From contig QKAN01000216.1 of the NCBI GenBank assembly GCA_003246365.1, forward strand, positions 1-64,000: a stretch of DNA of 64,000 nucleotides, read 5' to 3'. The position numbers and the translations under genes are program-made. Under the pieces are notes generated by a model that saw only the letters and a program-made list of their open reading frames with translations, was not told the DNA's origin and did not search any database. Source of the stretch: Clostridia bacterium (GTDB taxonomy: Bacteria; Bacillota; Clostridia; Christensenellales; CAG-138). This document shows, piece after piece, positions 36,128 to 46,407 of this stretch (positions within the stretch are counted from its first letter, which is position 1; each line of letters begins with the position of its first letter).

Positions 36128-38758
36128 TCAAACGTTTGTATGTGTGCCGTAATAGGCGTTGAGATACATCTGCTTGATTTCGCTCATGAGCGGGTAGCGC
36201 GGGTTTGCGCCGGTGCACTGGTCGTCGAACGCCTGCTCAACCATGTCGTCCAGCCGCGCAAGGAAGTCTTCTTCCTTGATGCCGTAGTCCTTGATCGTCT
36301 TCTTAATGCCGACGCGCTCTTTGAGCACATCCAGCGCGGCGATCAGAGCTTCTACCTTGTCGTCGTCGGTCTTGCCTTTGAATCCGAGAGCGTCCGCAAC
36401 TTCCGCATAGCGGGCCTTGGTGTGCGGGTGGTCATACTGGGAGAAGGTACCCATCTTCACCGGAACGTCCGTTGCGTTGAAGCGGATGACTTCGTCGATC
36501 ATCAGCGCGTTGGCAACGCCGTGCGGCAGATGATGGAACGCGCCAAGTTTATGCGCCATGCTATGGCATACGCCGAGGAACGCGTTTGCAAACGCCATGC
36601 CTGCCATCGTAGCGGCGTTGGCCATCTTTTCGCGGGCAACAGGATCGTTCTGACCGTTGTCATAGGCGCGGGGCAGATAGTCGAAGATCATTTTGAGCGA
36701 GCGCAGCGCCGTGCCGTCGGTATAGTCCGTTGCGAGCATGGAAGCATAGGCTTCCAGGTTGTGCGTCACAGCGTCGATGCCGCTTGCTGCGGTTAGGCCC
36801 TTCGGCGCGTTCATCATCATGTCCGCGTCAACAATTGCCATATCCGGCATGAGTTCGTAGTCTGCCAGCGGATATTTCACGCCGGTCGTTTCGTCCGTGA
36901 TGACGGCAAACGGCGTTACCTCGCTGCCCGTGCCTGCCGTGGTCGGAATCGCGATGAAGTAGGCTTTTTCGCCCATCTTCGGGAAGGTGTAAACACGCTT
37001 GCGGATATCCGAGAAGCGCATTGCCATATCCATGAAGTCCGCTTCGGGATGTTCGTAAAGCACCCACATGATCTTTGCCGCGTCCATCGCGGAACCGCCG
37101 CCGAGCGCGATGATTACGTCCGGTTTGAAGGTTGCCATCTGTTTGGTGCCTTCGCGGGCGCTTGCAAGCGTCGGATCGGGGAGAACGTTGAAGAACGTTT
37201 CGTGCGCAATGCCCATTTCATCGAGTTTATCGGTCACCGGCTTGGTATAGCCGTTTTCATAAAGGAACGTATCGGTTACCAGGAAGGCGCGTTTTTTGCC
37301 GAGCGTCGATTTGAGTTCGTCCAGCGCGACGGGCAGGCTGCCTCTCTTGAAGTATACTTTATCGGGCGTACGGAACCAAAGCATGTTTTCTCTCCTCTCG
37401 GCAACGGTTTTGATGTTGAGCAGATGTTTCGGGCCAACGTTTTCGGAAACGGAGTTGCCGCCCCAGCTGCCGCAGCCGAGTGTGAGGGAGGGAGCAAGCT
37501 TGAAGTTGAACAGATCCCCGATTCCGCCGTGTGCCGAAGGCGTGTTCACGAGAATACGGCAGGTTTTCATGCGCGCGGAATATTTTGCGAGTTTTTCTTT
37601 TTCCGTAATGGCGTTGAGGTAAACGCTAGCCGTGTGACCGTAACCGCCGTCTGCAATCAGGCGGTCCGCTTTATCCAGCGCTTCGTCAAAGCTCTTGGCG
37701 CGGTACATGGCGAGTACGGGTGAGAGCTTTTCATGCGCGAATTCTTCGGAGAGTTCAACGCTTTCGACTTCGCCGATTAAAATCTTTGTCGATTCTGGAA
37801 CCGTTACGCCGGAGAGCTTGGCGATTGCGAAAGCCGTCTGCCCAACGATTTTTGCGTTCAGCGCGCCGTTGATCAAAATGGTCTTGCGTACTTTGTCGGT
37901 TTCATCCGCTTTCAGGAAATAGCAGCCGCGGTCGGCAAACTCTTTTTTCACCTTGTTATAGACGGAGTCAAGAACGATAACGCTCTGCTCAGACGCGCAG
38001 ATCATGCCGTTGTCAAACGTCTTGCTCAGGATGATCGAGCTGACAGCCATCAGGATATCTGCCGTGTCGTCGATGATGGCGGGCACGTTGCCGCTGCCGA
38101 CGCCGACGGCGGGTTTGCCGCTGCTGTATGCGCTCTTGACCATGCCGGGTCCGCCGGTTGCGAGGATGATGTCGGCTTCTTTCATGGCAAGGTTGGTCAG
38201 TTCAAGACTCGGTGCATCCACCCAGTCGATAATGCCTTCCGGCGCGCCTGCGGCAACCGCCGCGTTGAGCACGATGCGCGCCGCTTCAATGGTGGACGCT
38301 TTTGCGCGCGGATGCGGGCTGATGAGAATGCCGTTACGCGTTTTTAACGCGATCAGGGTTTTAAAGATTGCGGTTGATGTCGGGTTTGTGGTCGGAATTA
38401 CCGCGGCGATAACGCCGATCGGTTCCGCGATGCGGACGATGCCATAGGCTTTGTCTTCTTCTATAATGCCGCAGGTCTTCGTGTTGCGGTATGCGTTATA
38501 AATATATTCGGAAGCATAGTGGTTTTTGATCACCTTGTCTTCAACAACGCCCATGCCGGTTTCTTCCACGGCGAGCTTCGCCAGCGGGATGCGGGCCTTG
38601 TTTGCGGCGGTCGCTGCTGCCAGGAAGATTTTATCCACCTGCTCTTGCGTGTAGGTTGCAAATTTGCTCTGTGCTTCGCGCAGACGGGCAAATGCGGTTT
38701 CCATGGCCTCTACGCTGTCAATGGGGGTTCGATTCGTCTTTTGTAACATACGCTCCAT
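36128..38758 (-). CDS. adhE: Bifunctional acetaldehyde-CoA/alcohol dehydrogenase
   Basis: 876 aa; ALDH-type N-domain and iron-ADH C-domain ('GGGSAMDAAKIMW', 'CHSMAHKLGAFHHLPHGVANA'). Confidence 0.96.
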   Translation of the reverse strand: MERMLQKTNRTPIDSVEAMETAFARLREAQSKFATYTQEQVDKIFLAAATAANKARIPLAKLAVEETGMGVVEDKVIKNHYASEYIYNAYRNTKTCGIIEEDKAYGIVRIAEPIGVIAAVIPTTNPTSTAIFKTLIALKTRNGILISPHPRAKASTIEAARIVLNAAVAAGAPEGIIDWVDAPSLELTNLAMKEADIILATGGPGMVKSAYSSGKPAVGVGSGNVPAIIDDTADILMAVSSIILSKTFDNGMICASEQSVIVLDSVYNKVKKEFADRGCYFLKADETDKVRKTILINGALNAKIVGQTAFAIAKLSGVTVPESTKILIGEVESVELSEEFAHEKLSPVLAMYRAKSFDEALDKADRLIADGGYGHTASVYLNAITEKEKLAKYSARMKTCRILVNTPSAHGGIGDLFNFKLAPSLTLGCGSWGGNSVSENVGPKHLLNIKTVAERRENMLWFRTPDKVYFKRGSLPVALDELKSTLGKKRAFLVTDTFLYENGYTKPVTDKLDEMGIAHETFFNVLPDPTLASAREGTKQMATFKPDVIIALGGGSAMDAAKIMWVLYEHPEADFMDMAMRFSDIRKRVYTFPKMGEKAYFIAIPTTAGTGSEVTPFAVITDETTGVKYPLADYELMPDMAIVDADMMMNAPKGLTAASGIDAVTHNLEAYASMLATDYTDGTALRSLKMIFDYLPRAYDNGQNDPVAREKMANAATMAGMAFANAFLGVCHSMAHKLGAFHHLPHGVANALMIDEVIRFNATDVPVKMGTFSQYDHPHTKARYAEVADALGFKGKTDDDKVEALIAALDVLKERVGIKKTIKDYGIKEEDFLARLDDMVEQAFDDQCTGANPRYPLMSEIKQMYLNAYYGTHTNV

Positions 38759-38904
38759 CTCCTCTTGTTTCCTCTTTGTTCAGGTTCCTGCAAGCAGTTA
38801 GCGGGACGCCCGATGCTTCTTTTATAAGCAGGTTACTTTCTTTCTGGTTTTAGGATACGTCGAAACACGGTATGAGAGAAGATAGAAATACGGAATATCA
38901 GTAT

Positions 38905-38930
38905 ATAGATATCGATATAATAATATCTAT
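38905..38930. promoter_or_regulatory. Inverted repeat ATAGATAT-N10-ATATCTAT upstream of adhE
   Basis: Perfect 8-bp arms in AT-rich adhE/lysR intergenic region. Confidence 0.25.
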
Positions 38931-39042
38931 TTATGCGGATTTGGATCCGATTGATTCAGATTTTGTGCAAAAATTGGCTTTTAGGATAATAATTACACCA
39001 AAAAATAAAAAATCCGGCTTTCGCCGGAAATGCAATCGATAT

Positions 39043-39975
39043 TTAATGTTGATTTACTTTCTTTGTGGATTCGCGGAGTTTTTCGATCAGCAATCGATCG
39101 ATTCGGGAGAGATGAAACCCGCTGCGATAGATTAAAACATCCCGAAAAACATTGCCCGGCAGAGCGACGCGCCGCTGCGTAAGATCAAAGCGGGTTAAAA
39201 CGTCGTGCGGTATCGGCGAGGCTAGAGCATACGCTGTTTCCAAACGATTGATGAGCTCAAGCTGGCTAGCGCGCTCATAAACGGTTATGGTTTTCTTCGC
39301 CTCAATGGCTTGTGCGATTTCGCGCGCCTGATTGACCGGCAGGGCGGGAATTGACGCGTCACCGTAAATAATTTCGGTATAATCGGCGAGATCCTCCTCG
39401 GTGAGCATGTCCTGCGCGGCGAGGGGATGGCGCTTGCTCATAATCGCGACGGATGAAAACTCGAAAATCGGTTCATATTGCAGTCCGCGTTCGGTCAACG
39501 CGTTGAGGTAGTTGGTTTCGTAAATGGTTTGATAGCGAATCACGCCCAGTCGATTTACGCCGTTTGCCACCTGCTTGATGGTGCGCATCGCGCCCGCTTC
39601 GCGGTAGTCGATGCTGTAATCCGCATTCGGGCCAAGCGAGTGGATTACTTCTGTCAGCGCGTGCGAAACATAACTGGCGCGCGGCGCGCAAAGATCGAAC
39701 CGGATTTTATTATCTTCAGACGGACGATACAGCGCCTCCATCTCCGCAACCTGAGAAAGGATGATTCTCGCATAACCAAGAAACTCGCGTCCTTTTTCCG
39801 TTGGAACAACGCCCTTGGCAGTTCTGTCGAAAATTGCGATGCCCAGGTCGTCCTCCAGTTCGCGGATGGATTTGCTCAGGTTTGGTTGATTCATATAAAG
39901 ATTTTCCGCAGCTTTGCTGATGGAGCCTGTTTTCTCCACCTCGACTGCGTACTTGAGCTGCAATAGATTATTCAA
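39043..39975 (-). CDS. LysR family transcriptional regulator
   Basis: 'LLQLKYAVEVEKTGSISKAAENLYMNQPNLSKSIRELEDDLGIAIFDRTAKGVVPTEKG'. Confidence 0.93.
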   Translation of the reverse strand: MNNLLQLKYAVEVEKTGSISKAAENLYMNQPNLSKSIRELEDDLGIAIFDRTAKGVVPTEKGREFLGYARIILSQVAEMEALYRPSEDNKIRFDLCAPRASYVSHALTEVIHSLGPNADYSIDYREAGAMRTIKQVANGVNRLGVIRYQTIYETNYLNALTERGLQYEPIFEFSSVAIMSKRHPLAAQDMLTEEDLADYTEIIYGDASIPALPVNQAREIAQAIEAKKTITVYERASQLELINRLETAYALASPIPHDVLTRFDLTQRRVALPGNVFRDVLIYRSGFHLSRIDRLLIEKLRESTKKVNQH

Positions 39976-40014
39976 GCGGTCCTCCCTTCCACGTAGGAAA
40001 GTAACATGCGTTTT

Positions 40015-41610
40015 TTAGGCGCGCATTGCGTGTCCGGATGTGGCAAATGCCGTTTTGTCGAGTGCATCGCCGTTTAACACGAGTTTGCCGTTCACATAAA
40101 CCCGATCAATGCCAAACGCTTTGGACTGATCCGGCGCGGTATTCTTCAATTCTGTTTCGTCAAACACGGTCAGATCCGCATAATAGCCCGCTTTCACATA
40201 GCCGCGCTGCGGAATCGAAAAGCGGTCTGCGACGGCGCCCGTCATCTTGCGGATCGTGCGGGGCATCGTATCTCCCGTTCCGTTGAGAGAAAGATGCAGG
40301 AATTTCGGGAAACAGTCGTAGATTGCCGGGTTCTGAATGCCGTGTTCTTCTACCCAGGCATCCGTCATATACAGCACGTTGTCGTGCTTTGAAAGAGACG
40401 AGATAATCTCCGGCGTGCTGTAAGGACCCATATTGACGCGACCAGCAAAATTACTTTTTTCACAGAGCATGAGGTATGCGTCAAGATTGTTCATGTGCTG
40501 CTCTTTTGCGATCTGGCGCACGGTCTTTCCTTCATATTCTTCATAGCCGGGGCCGATGTAGGCAATCTCTATGTCGTTAAACCCGAATCCGAGCAGCAGG
40601 ATGGATGCATTGGCGAGAATGCGGAAACGGAATTTGTTGATAAACTTGCGTTTGTCTGCGGGGGAAAGCGCCTGATACCAGGTCGGCATGATAACGGTGA
40701 TCACCGAAACGCCCAGCAGTTCGGAATAGATATCGAACATGGCGTCCACGCCGTTTGCGCGCATACGCTCTATGATTTCAACGAGTTCCGGCTGGCACTT
40801 AAACGAATTGGTGCCGACAAAAATCGCATGCGAATATTGCAGCTTGACATTCAGCCCTTTGGTGATTTCTTCCAGTTCGTCGAGTGCGCGCAGAAGATGC
40901 GCTCTTCCGAGCAGTTCCGGATACGCCATGGAAACCGCGGAGCATGCGCGCGGGTGAACGGTTAGCGGGCGGTCGTAGCGCGCGCAGAGTTCGGCAACGG
41001 CGCGCAATTCTTCTTTCGGCGCGTATAGACCGGGTTCATACATTAAACCGAGCGAAACCCCGCAGGCGCCTTGTTGCAAGTTTTTTTCCATCAGGGCGAG
41101 CATCTCACCCCGCTCTTCCGGCGTTAAAGGCCGATTGCAGTAACCCGTTCCGCTTACGCGAGCGGAGCAGTGACCGGTCAGGGACGCAACGTTGAGCGGC
41201 GTGTTTGCGTCGATTGCAGAAAAGAGCGAGTCGACATCGGGATACACGCCCGTCAGGTCGTCCATATGGAACAGTCCCGCGCCGACTTTGTCGATGTGTT
41301 CGCTTTCTTTCGCAAACCCGGTCATCGACAAACCGCAGTTGCCCGTGATAAACGAGGTAATGCCCTGCCGGACAAACGGTTCAAAATACGGGCGCGCATC
41401 TTTCTTTGCAGCGAACCAGTCGTTATGCGAATGCGCGTCAAAGAAGCCGGAGGAGACGCTCTTGCCAGATAAATCGACAACTTCGGCGTTGGCCGCTTCG
41501 ATATTTGGGGATACTTCAACTATGGTTTCGTTTTCGATGAGGATGTCGCCGACAAATGCGTCAGCGCCGGTGCCGTCGTAGATTCGACAGTGCTTGAGCA
41601 GTGTTTTCAT
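40015..41610 (-). CDS. N-acyl-D-amino-acid deacylase / amidohydrolase family protein
   Basis: 'SGFFDAHSHNDW' metal motif; D-aminoacylase-like layout. Confidence 0.85.
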   Translation of the reverse strand: MKTLLKHCRIYDGTGADAFVGDILIENETIVEVSPNIEAANAEVVDLSGKSVSSGFFDAHSHNDWFAAKKDARPYFEPFVRQGITSFITGNCGLSMTGFAKESEHIDKVGAGLFHMDDLTGVYPDVDSLFSAIDANTPLNVASLTGHCSARVSGTGYCNRPLTPEERGEMLALMEKNLQQGACGVSLGLMYEPGLYAPKEELRAVAELCARYDRPLTVHPRACSAVSMAYPELLGRAHLLRALDELEEITKGLNVKLQYSHAIFVGTNSFKCQPELVEIIERMRANGVDAMFDIYSELLGVSVITVIMPTWYQALSPADKRKFINKFRFRILANASILLLGFGFNDIEIAYIGPGYEEYEGKTVRQIAKEQHMNNLDAYLMLCEKSNFAGRVNMGPYSTPEIISSLSKHDNVLYMTDAWVEEHGIQNPAIYDCFPKFLHLSLNGTGDTMPRTIRKMTGAVADRFSIPQRGYVKAGYYADLTVFDETELKNTAPDQSKAFGIDRVYVNGKLVLNGDALDKTAFATSGHAMRA

Positions 41611-41784
41611 ATGCGATTATTCTCCCATTCATTCCCAATATATGGTATCACAAACCGCGAAAAATGAGAAGTTATTCGCAAAAACGGCATGATAATAAAG
41701 TGTGCTTTTATTCGTTTATCAATGCTTTTTTCGCGTCTTAACATTGACACCATCGAATCGGGTACGTATACTTTTGTTAAATGA

Positions 41785-41995
41785 ATAGCGTGCGTATCTG
41801 CGCCTGATGAAGGCGCTGGCGGAGAAATTCCACCAAGGGAATGCGGATGAAAGTTCCGAGCTACCCCAGTAACCGTGAAGCGGACGAACGGACACAAAGC
41901 CACTGCGATCATCGCGCGGGAAGGCGTCCAAGTAGGATGAAGCGAAGCCGGGAGACCTGTTTATGCATGAACAATACTCCTGGGGTGGAGTGAAG
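41785..41995 (+). ncRNA. Cobalamin (AdoCbl-type) riboswitch
   Basis: Ordered conserved elements 'AGCCACTG', 'GGGAAGGCGTCC', 'GGATGAAGCGAAGCCGGGAGACCTG' (B12 box) upstream of an ABC importer. Confidence 0.88.
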
Positions 41996-42028
41996 CTATT
42001 GACCGCGCCGACAGCACGCGAAGTTTCC

Positions 42029-42066
42029 ATTGCTCCCTCTCCTCAAAGAGCGGAGCAATTTTTTTA
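42029..42066 (+). terminator. Riboswitch expression-platform terminator
   Basis: ATTGCTCC...GGAGCAAT followed by T-tract, between riboswitch and 42129 ORF. Confidence 0.8.
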
Positions 42067-42128
42067 TTGTTTCCCTCTCAGCTCTATTCATGAAACAGTG
42101 TAAAACAGCTTATTGAAGGGAAAGAATT

Positions 42129-43109
42129 ATGATCAAACACACAAAACGATTGGCCGCGCTGCTTGCGGCAATTTTACTGCTTGGTTCGCTCTCCGCCTGC
42201 GCGTCTGCAGCGGTTGAATCGGAAGCGACCGCCGCCCCGACAGAGACGGCAACGGAAGCGCCAAGCGGCATTACCGTTACCGACATGATGGGACGCGAAG
42301 TAACGCTTGCGGAACCTGCAACCCGCGTCGTCGCGCTCAGCGCGGCGGACTGCGAGGTGCTTTATGCCGTCGGCGCTGGCGATTTACTCGTCGGCCGCGG
42401 CGAATACTGCGACTATCCGGCGGAAGTACTGGATGTGGTCGCCGTGCAGTCCGGCATGGAGACCAACCTCGAACAGATCATCGCGCTACAACCGCAGGTG
42501 CTCCTGATGAGCGCGATGGCGCAGACCGAGGACCAGGTGAAACAACTGGAAGACGCGGGAATTGCCTGCGTGGTTTCGGACGCGAAGGATATTGAAGGTG
42601 TTTATACCGCCATTGAGCTGATTGGCACGCTGACCGGACACGACGAAGAAGCGGCGTCGGTGATTGCCAATATGCAGACGACCTTTGACGCGCTCTCCGC
42701 GCGCGCGGGGGAACTGGAAGGTAAGAGCGTTTATTTTGAAGTTTCTCCGCTGCAATACGGTCTCTGGACGGCGGGCAGCGGCACGTTTATGGACGAAATC
42801 GCAACCCTGCTCGGACTGAAAAACGTATTTGCGGATGTCTCCGGTTGGGCGGAAGTATCCGAAGAGCAGGTGCTGGAAGCGAACCCCGACATCATTGTAA
42901 CCATTGCGATGTACTACGGCGAGGGACAGACGCCGACGGAAGAAATCCTTTCCCGCGCGGGATGGCAGGATCTGACCGCCGTGCAAAACGGCGACATTCT
43001 GAACCTGCCTGACAACGAACTCTCCCGCCCCGGCCCGCGTCTGGCAACCGGTGCACAGGCACTCTTTGACTTTGTATTGGAGGCAATCCAACAGGATAAT
43101 GCGGCGTAA
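42129..43109 (+). CDS. ABC transporter substrate-binding lipoprotein (BtuF/FecB-like)
   Basis: Lipobox 'LGSLSACAS'; 'VTDMMGREVTLAEPATRVVALSAADCEVLYAVGAGDLLVGRGEYCDYP'. Confidence 0.9.
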   Translation: MIKHTKRLAALLAAILLLGSLSACASAAVESEATAAPTETATEAPSGITVTDMMGREVTLAEPATRVVALSAADCEVLYAVGAGDLLVGRGEYCDYPAEVLDVVAVQSGMETNLEQIIALQPQVLLMSAMAQTEDQVKQLEDAGIACVVSDAKDIEGVYTAIELIGTLTGHDEEAASVIANMQTTFDALSARAGELEGKSVYFEVSPLQYGLWTAGSGTFMDEIATLLGLKNVFADVSGWAEVSEEQVLEANPDIIVTIAMYYGEGQTPTEEILSRAGWQDLTAVQNGDILNLPDNELSRPGPRLATGAQALFDFVLEAIQQDNAA

Positions 43110-44196
43110 TCAACGCGATTTGGCGGAGGGCGAGCTGCCGCCCACCGCACAAAACAAGCATAGAAGAGGCAAACGGGAAGGGTTTCGCATAGGCGAACTC
43201 CTCCTGTTTTCGCTTGTCACGCTGGCGGTTATGGCGCTTTGCATCTGCGTCGGCAGCGTGAGCCTGCCGCTGAAAGAGACGTTAACAGTCGTTTGGAATG
43301 CGATCTGGAATCTGCCGCAGTTGGACGGAATTTCGGTTCCGATCATTCTTTCCGTTCGTTTGCCGCGCGTGCTGTGCGTTGCGCTCACGGGCGCGGCGCT
43401 TTCGCTTTGCGGCGGGGCGATGCAGGGACTGTTGAAAAACCCGCTGGCGGACGGCAGCACGCTTGGTGTCGCGAGCGGCGCATCCCTCGGCGCGGTGATC
43501 GCAATTGCGTTCGGTATCACGCTGCCGCAGCTGCCGTTTGCGGGCACGATGGTGATGGCGATCGCGTTTGCGTTTCTCTCGCTGCTGATCATTCTGACGC
43601 TGGCGTATAAAATCGACTATTCCATGAGCACGAATACGATCATTCTCATCGGGGTGATCTATTCCATGTTTATTTCCAGCATACTTGCGCTGATAATTTC
43701 GTTTGCGTCCGATAAAGTCAAGCAGATTACATTCTGGACGATGGGGTCGCTGCTGGGCACAACGCTGCAAAACGCGCTTGTGCTGCTCGGCGCGCTTGTG
43801 CTGTTCGGCGGCGTGATATTGCGGTTTTCGCGGGAGCTAAACGCCTTTGCCGTCAGCGAGGACAATGCGCGCAACATCGGCGTACCCGTGCGGCGGGTCA
43901 AGCTTCTCCTGCTTATCGCGATGAGCGCGCTCATCGGCGTATGCGTCTCCATCGGCGGCACAATCGGATTCGTCGGCCTCGTAACGCCGCATATGGTGCG
44001 CATGATCGTCGGTCCCGATCACAAGCGGCTGCTTCCGGCGTCGCTGTTCGGCGGTGCGGTGTTTCTCATGCTGGCGGATCTGGTAGCGCGCATCCTGCTC
44101 AACCCGATCGAACTGCCAATCGGCGTGGTCACCTCGTTTATCGGCGCGATTTTGTTTGTTGTCATCTTTTACCGGTCGAGGAGGGCGCGGATATGA
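43099..44196 (+). CDS. FecCD-family ABC transporter permease (BtuC-like)
   Basis: 'RLPRVLCVALTGAALSLCGGAMQGLLKNPLADGSTLGVASGASLGAV', 'GTIGFVGLVTPHMVRMIVGPDHKRLLPAS'. Confidence 0.92.
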   Translation: MRRNQRDLAEGELPPTAQNKHRRGKREGFRIGELLLFSLVTLAVMALCICVGSVSLPLKETLTVVWNAIWNLPQLDGISVPIILSVRLPRVLCVALTGAALSLCGGAMQGLLKNPLADGSTLGVASGASLGAVIAIAFGITLPQLPFAGTMVMAIAFAFLSLLIILTLAYKIDYSMSTNTIILIGVIYSMFISSILALIISFASDKVKQITFWTMGSLLGTTLQNALVLLGALVLFGGVILRFSRELNAFAVSEDNARNIGVPVRRVKLLLLIAMSALIGVCVSIGGTIGFVGLVTPHMVRMIVGPDHKRLLPASLFGGAVFLMLADLVARILLNPIELPIGVVTSFIGAILFVVIFYRSRRARI

Positions 44197-44957
44197 ACCT
44201 GCTCGACGTAAACAACCTGACCGTGCAATACGGCGCGCTAACGATTGCGGATCACATAAACTTTTCGCTCGCGGAAGGGGATTGGCTCATGCTGATCGGC
44301 CCGAACGGCGCGGGTAAAAGCACCGTCGTCAACGCGATTTCGCAGGGGATTGCCTACACCGGTGAAATCCGCGTGATGGAAAAAAACGTTCGGACATACC
44401 GCGCGCATGAGCTGGCAAAACTAATCGGTGTTTTGTCGCAGTCGCATTCGATGGGATATGGTTTTACGGTTGGTTCCGTCGTGCGGCTCGGACGCTATGC
44501 TTACGCGCCGGGGCCTTTTTCTGGCGGAAAAGTGGAGGACGAAGAAGCCGTTGCGCGTGCGCTCGAGCTGACGGGTATGACGCGGTTTGCCGACAATAAT
44601 GTGCTGACGCTCTCCGGCGGCGAATTGCAGAGAACGTTTTTAGCGCAGCTCTTTGCGCAGAATCCGAGGGTGCTGCTGTTGGATGAACCGACCAACCATC
44701 TCGACCTCGTCTATCAGAAGCAGGTGTTCGAAATCATCGGAGAGTGGCTAAAAACACCGGGACGCGCGGTGGTTTCCGTTGTGCACGATCTTAGCCTTGC
44801 GCGGGCATATGGCACGCACGCGCTGCTGCTTGACGGCGGAAAAACAATTGCATACGGCGCGGCGAAAGAGGTCTTTTCTTCGAAACATCTCAATCAGGCA
44901 TATAATATGGATGTATCCGGTTGGATGCAAAAGATGCTTTCGCAATGGCAGGAATAA
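44193..44957 (+). CDS. ABC transporter ATP-binding protein (BtuD/FecE-like)
   Basis: Walker A 'GPNGAGKSTVVNA', signature 'LSGGELQRTFLAQLFAQNPRVLLLDEPTNHLD'. Confidence 0.95.
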   Translation: MNLLDVNNLTVQYGALTIADHINFSLAEGDWLMLIGPNGAGKSTVVNAISQGIAYTGEIRVMEKNVRTYRAHELAKLIGVLSQSHSMGYGFTVGSVVRLGRYAYAPGPFSGGKVEDEEAVARALELTGMTRFADNNVLTLSGGELQRTFLAQLFAQNPRVLLLDEPTNHLDLVYQKQVFEIIGEWLKTPGRAVVSVVHDLSLARAYGTHALLLDGGKTIAYGAAKEVFSSKHLNQAYNMDVSGWMQKMLSQWQE

Positions 44958-45135
44958 AATTGATCGCAGGTACAATTCAGCAAAAATCACACGGATTTTA
45001 CGAAAATCGGCAATTTTCGGGGGAAAAGTAGTGTATAATCGACAGAACATCGCAAAAGCGCTGTTCTGTTTTTTATGAATCAATTGAATGCTGCCGTACA
45101 CAGATGATACAACCGGTGGCAAAGGAGTGAACCAT

Positions 45136-45774
45136 ATGCTTTCCATCGTTCTTCTTCGGCACGGCAAGACCAAAGGCAACCTCGCGGGACGCTACAACGG
45201 CAGGACGGACGATCCGCTCTGTGCGGAGGGAATCGCCGAGGCCGAAACCGCGCGGCATTTTCCGGAGATCAAACTGGCGTATGCCAGCCCGTTGCAACGC
45301 ACGCAACAGACCTCGCGCATTTGCTTTCCAAATGCGGAGATTGTAACCGTACCGGATTTGAGAGAGATGGACTTTGGCGATTTTGAGGGGCGCTCCGCAG
45401 CCGAAATGGAACAGGATAAGGATTATAACGCCTGGCTTGAGGGCGGTTGCATAGACGCTTGCCCGAACGGGGAGAGCGTGCCCGGGTTTGCAAAGCGCGC
45501 ATCTGCGGCGTTTGCCGGCGCGGTTGCCGACGCGATTGCCCGCGGAGAGTCGCGCGTTGGATTCGCGGTTCACGGCGGCATTATTATGGCGCTCATGACG
45601 GCGTTTTCCGGCTCGGATGCGTTATACCATACATGGTATGTTTTGAATTGCGGCGGATATGAGGTGACCATCGACGAAAAAACGTGGGCGGATAAAAAGC
45701 AGTTTTCCAGCTATGCGTTGTTCGGCGAACAGGGACAGAGTAAAACGATTGTCGGGCGTGAGCTTGACGCATAA
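45136..45774 (+). CDS. Histidine phosphatase family protein (possible alpha-ribazole phosphatase CobC-like)
   Basis: 'LRHGKTKGNLAGRYNGRTDDPL' RHG motif. Confidence 0.82.
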   Translation: MLSIVLLRHGKTKGNLAGRYNGRTDDPLCAEGIAEAETARHFPEIKLAYASPLQRTQQTSRICFPNAEIVTVPDLREMDFGDFEGRSAAEMEQDKDYNAWLEGGCIDACPNGESVPGFAKRASAAFAGAVADAIARGESRVGFAVHGGIIMALMTAFSGSDALYHTWYVLNCGGYEVTIDEKTWADKKQFSSYALFGEQGQSKTIVGRELDA

Positions 45775-45789
45775 CAACGAAAAACAAAA

Positions 45790-45828
45790 AAAGCGGCGGC
45801 ATGGAAAAACCATACCGCCGCTTTTTAT
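45790..45828. terminator. Bidirectional terminator
   Basis: AAAAAGCGGCGG-TATGGTTTTTCCATG-like stem: AAAGCGGCGGCATGG...CCATACCGCCGCTTTTT. Confidence 0.75.
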
Positions 45829-45838
45829 GAGCAGCATT

Positions 45839-46375
45839 TTATTCTGTAATTAGATGCGATTTTTTCAGGGAAAGTATGAGTACGGGGATGATGGCTAGTT
45901 GAATGATGATGCCCGGCAGAGCGGTGGCAAACGCGGCGGTTGTCCAGATAGCGAACGAATAGGCACCCGCACGGAAGATCAACGCGTTGAGCAAACCAAA
46001 CACAAGGCGACCGGCCAGCATTGCGCCAATGAGCGAAATATAGAGATCCAATATGAGCTTTCCGGTACGGATATACCGCATGAGCAGACCGGAAACCAAC
46101 CCGTATACCGCAAGTTCGCAGAGCATGCTTGGTAAATATGCCATCGGCGGCATACCTGTGAATATGCTCGAAAGAAGCGGTGTCAGAACGCCGCATGCCA
46201 GCCCGTAGGGCCAGCCGCAGACAAGACCGCAGAGCAGTACCGGAATGTGCATCGGTAGAAAAATACTGCCCGCGTTGGCGATAGAGTGAAACGCGAGCGG
46301 GAGCACAACGCCAAGGGCGATGCAAAGTCCGGCAAGGATAAGGCGTTTTGTTTTGTTCATGATGAATCGATACAT
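45839..46375 (-). CDS. ECF transporter S component
   Basis: Multi-pass; 'GSIFLPMHIPVLLCGLVCGWPYGLACGVLTPLLSSIFTGMPPM...MLCELAVYGLVSGLLM'. Confidence 0.85.
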   Translation of the reverse strand: MYRFIMNKTKRLILAGLCIALGVVLPLAFHSIANAGSIFLPMHIPVLLCGLVCGWPYGLACGVLTPLLSSIFTGMPPMAYLPSMLCELAVYGLVSGLLMRYIRTGKLILDLYISLIGAMLAGRLVFGLLNALIFRAGAYSFAIWTTAAFATALPGIIIQLAIIPVLILSLKKSHLITE

Positions 46376-46407
46376 GTAGATTTACTCCTTTTATATTTTT
46401 TTACAAC

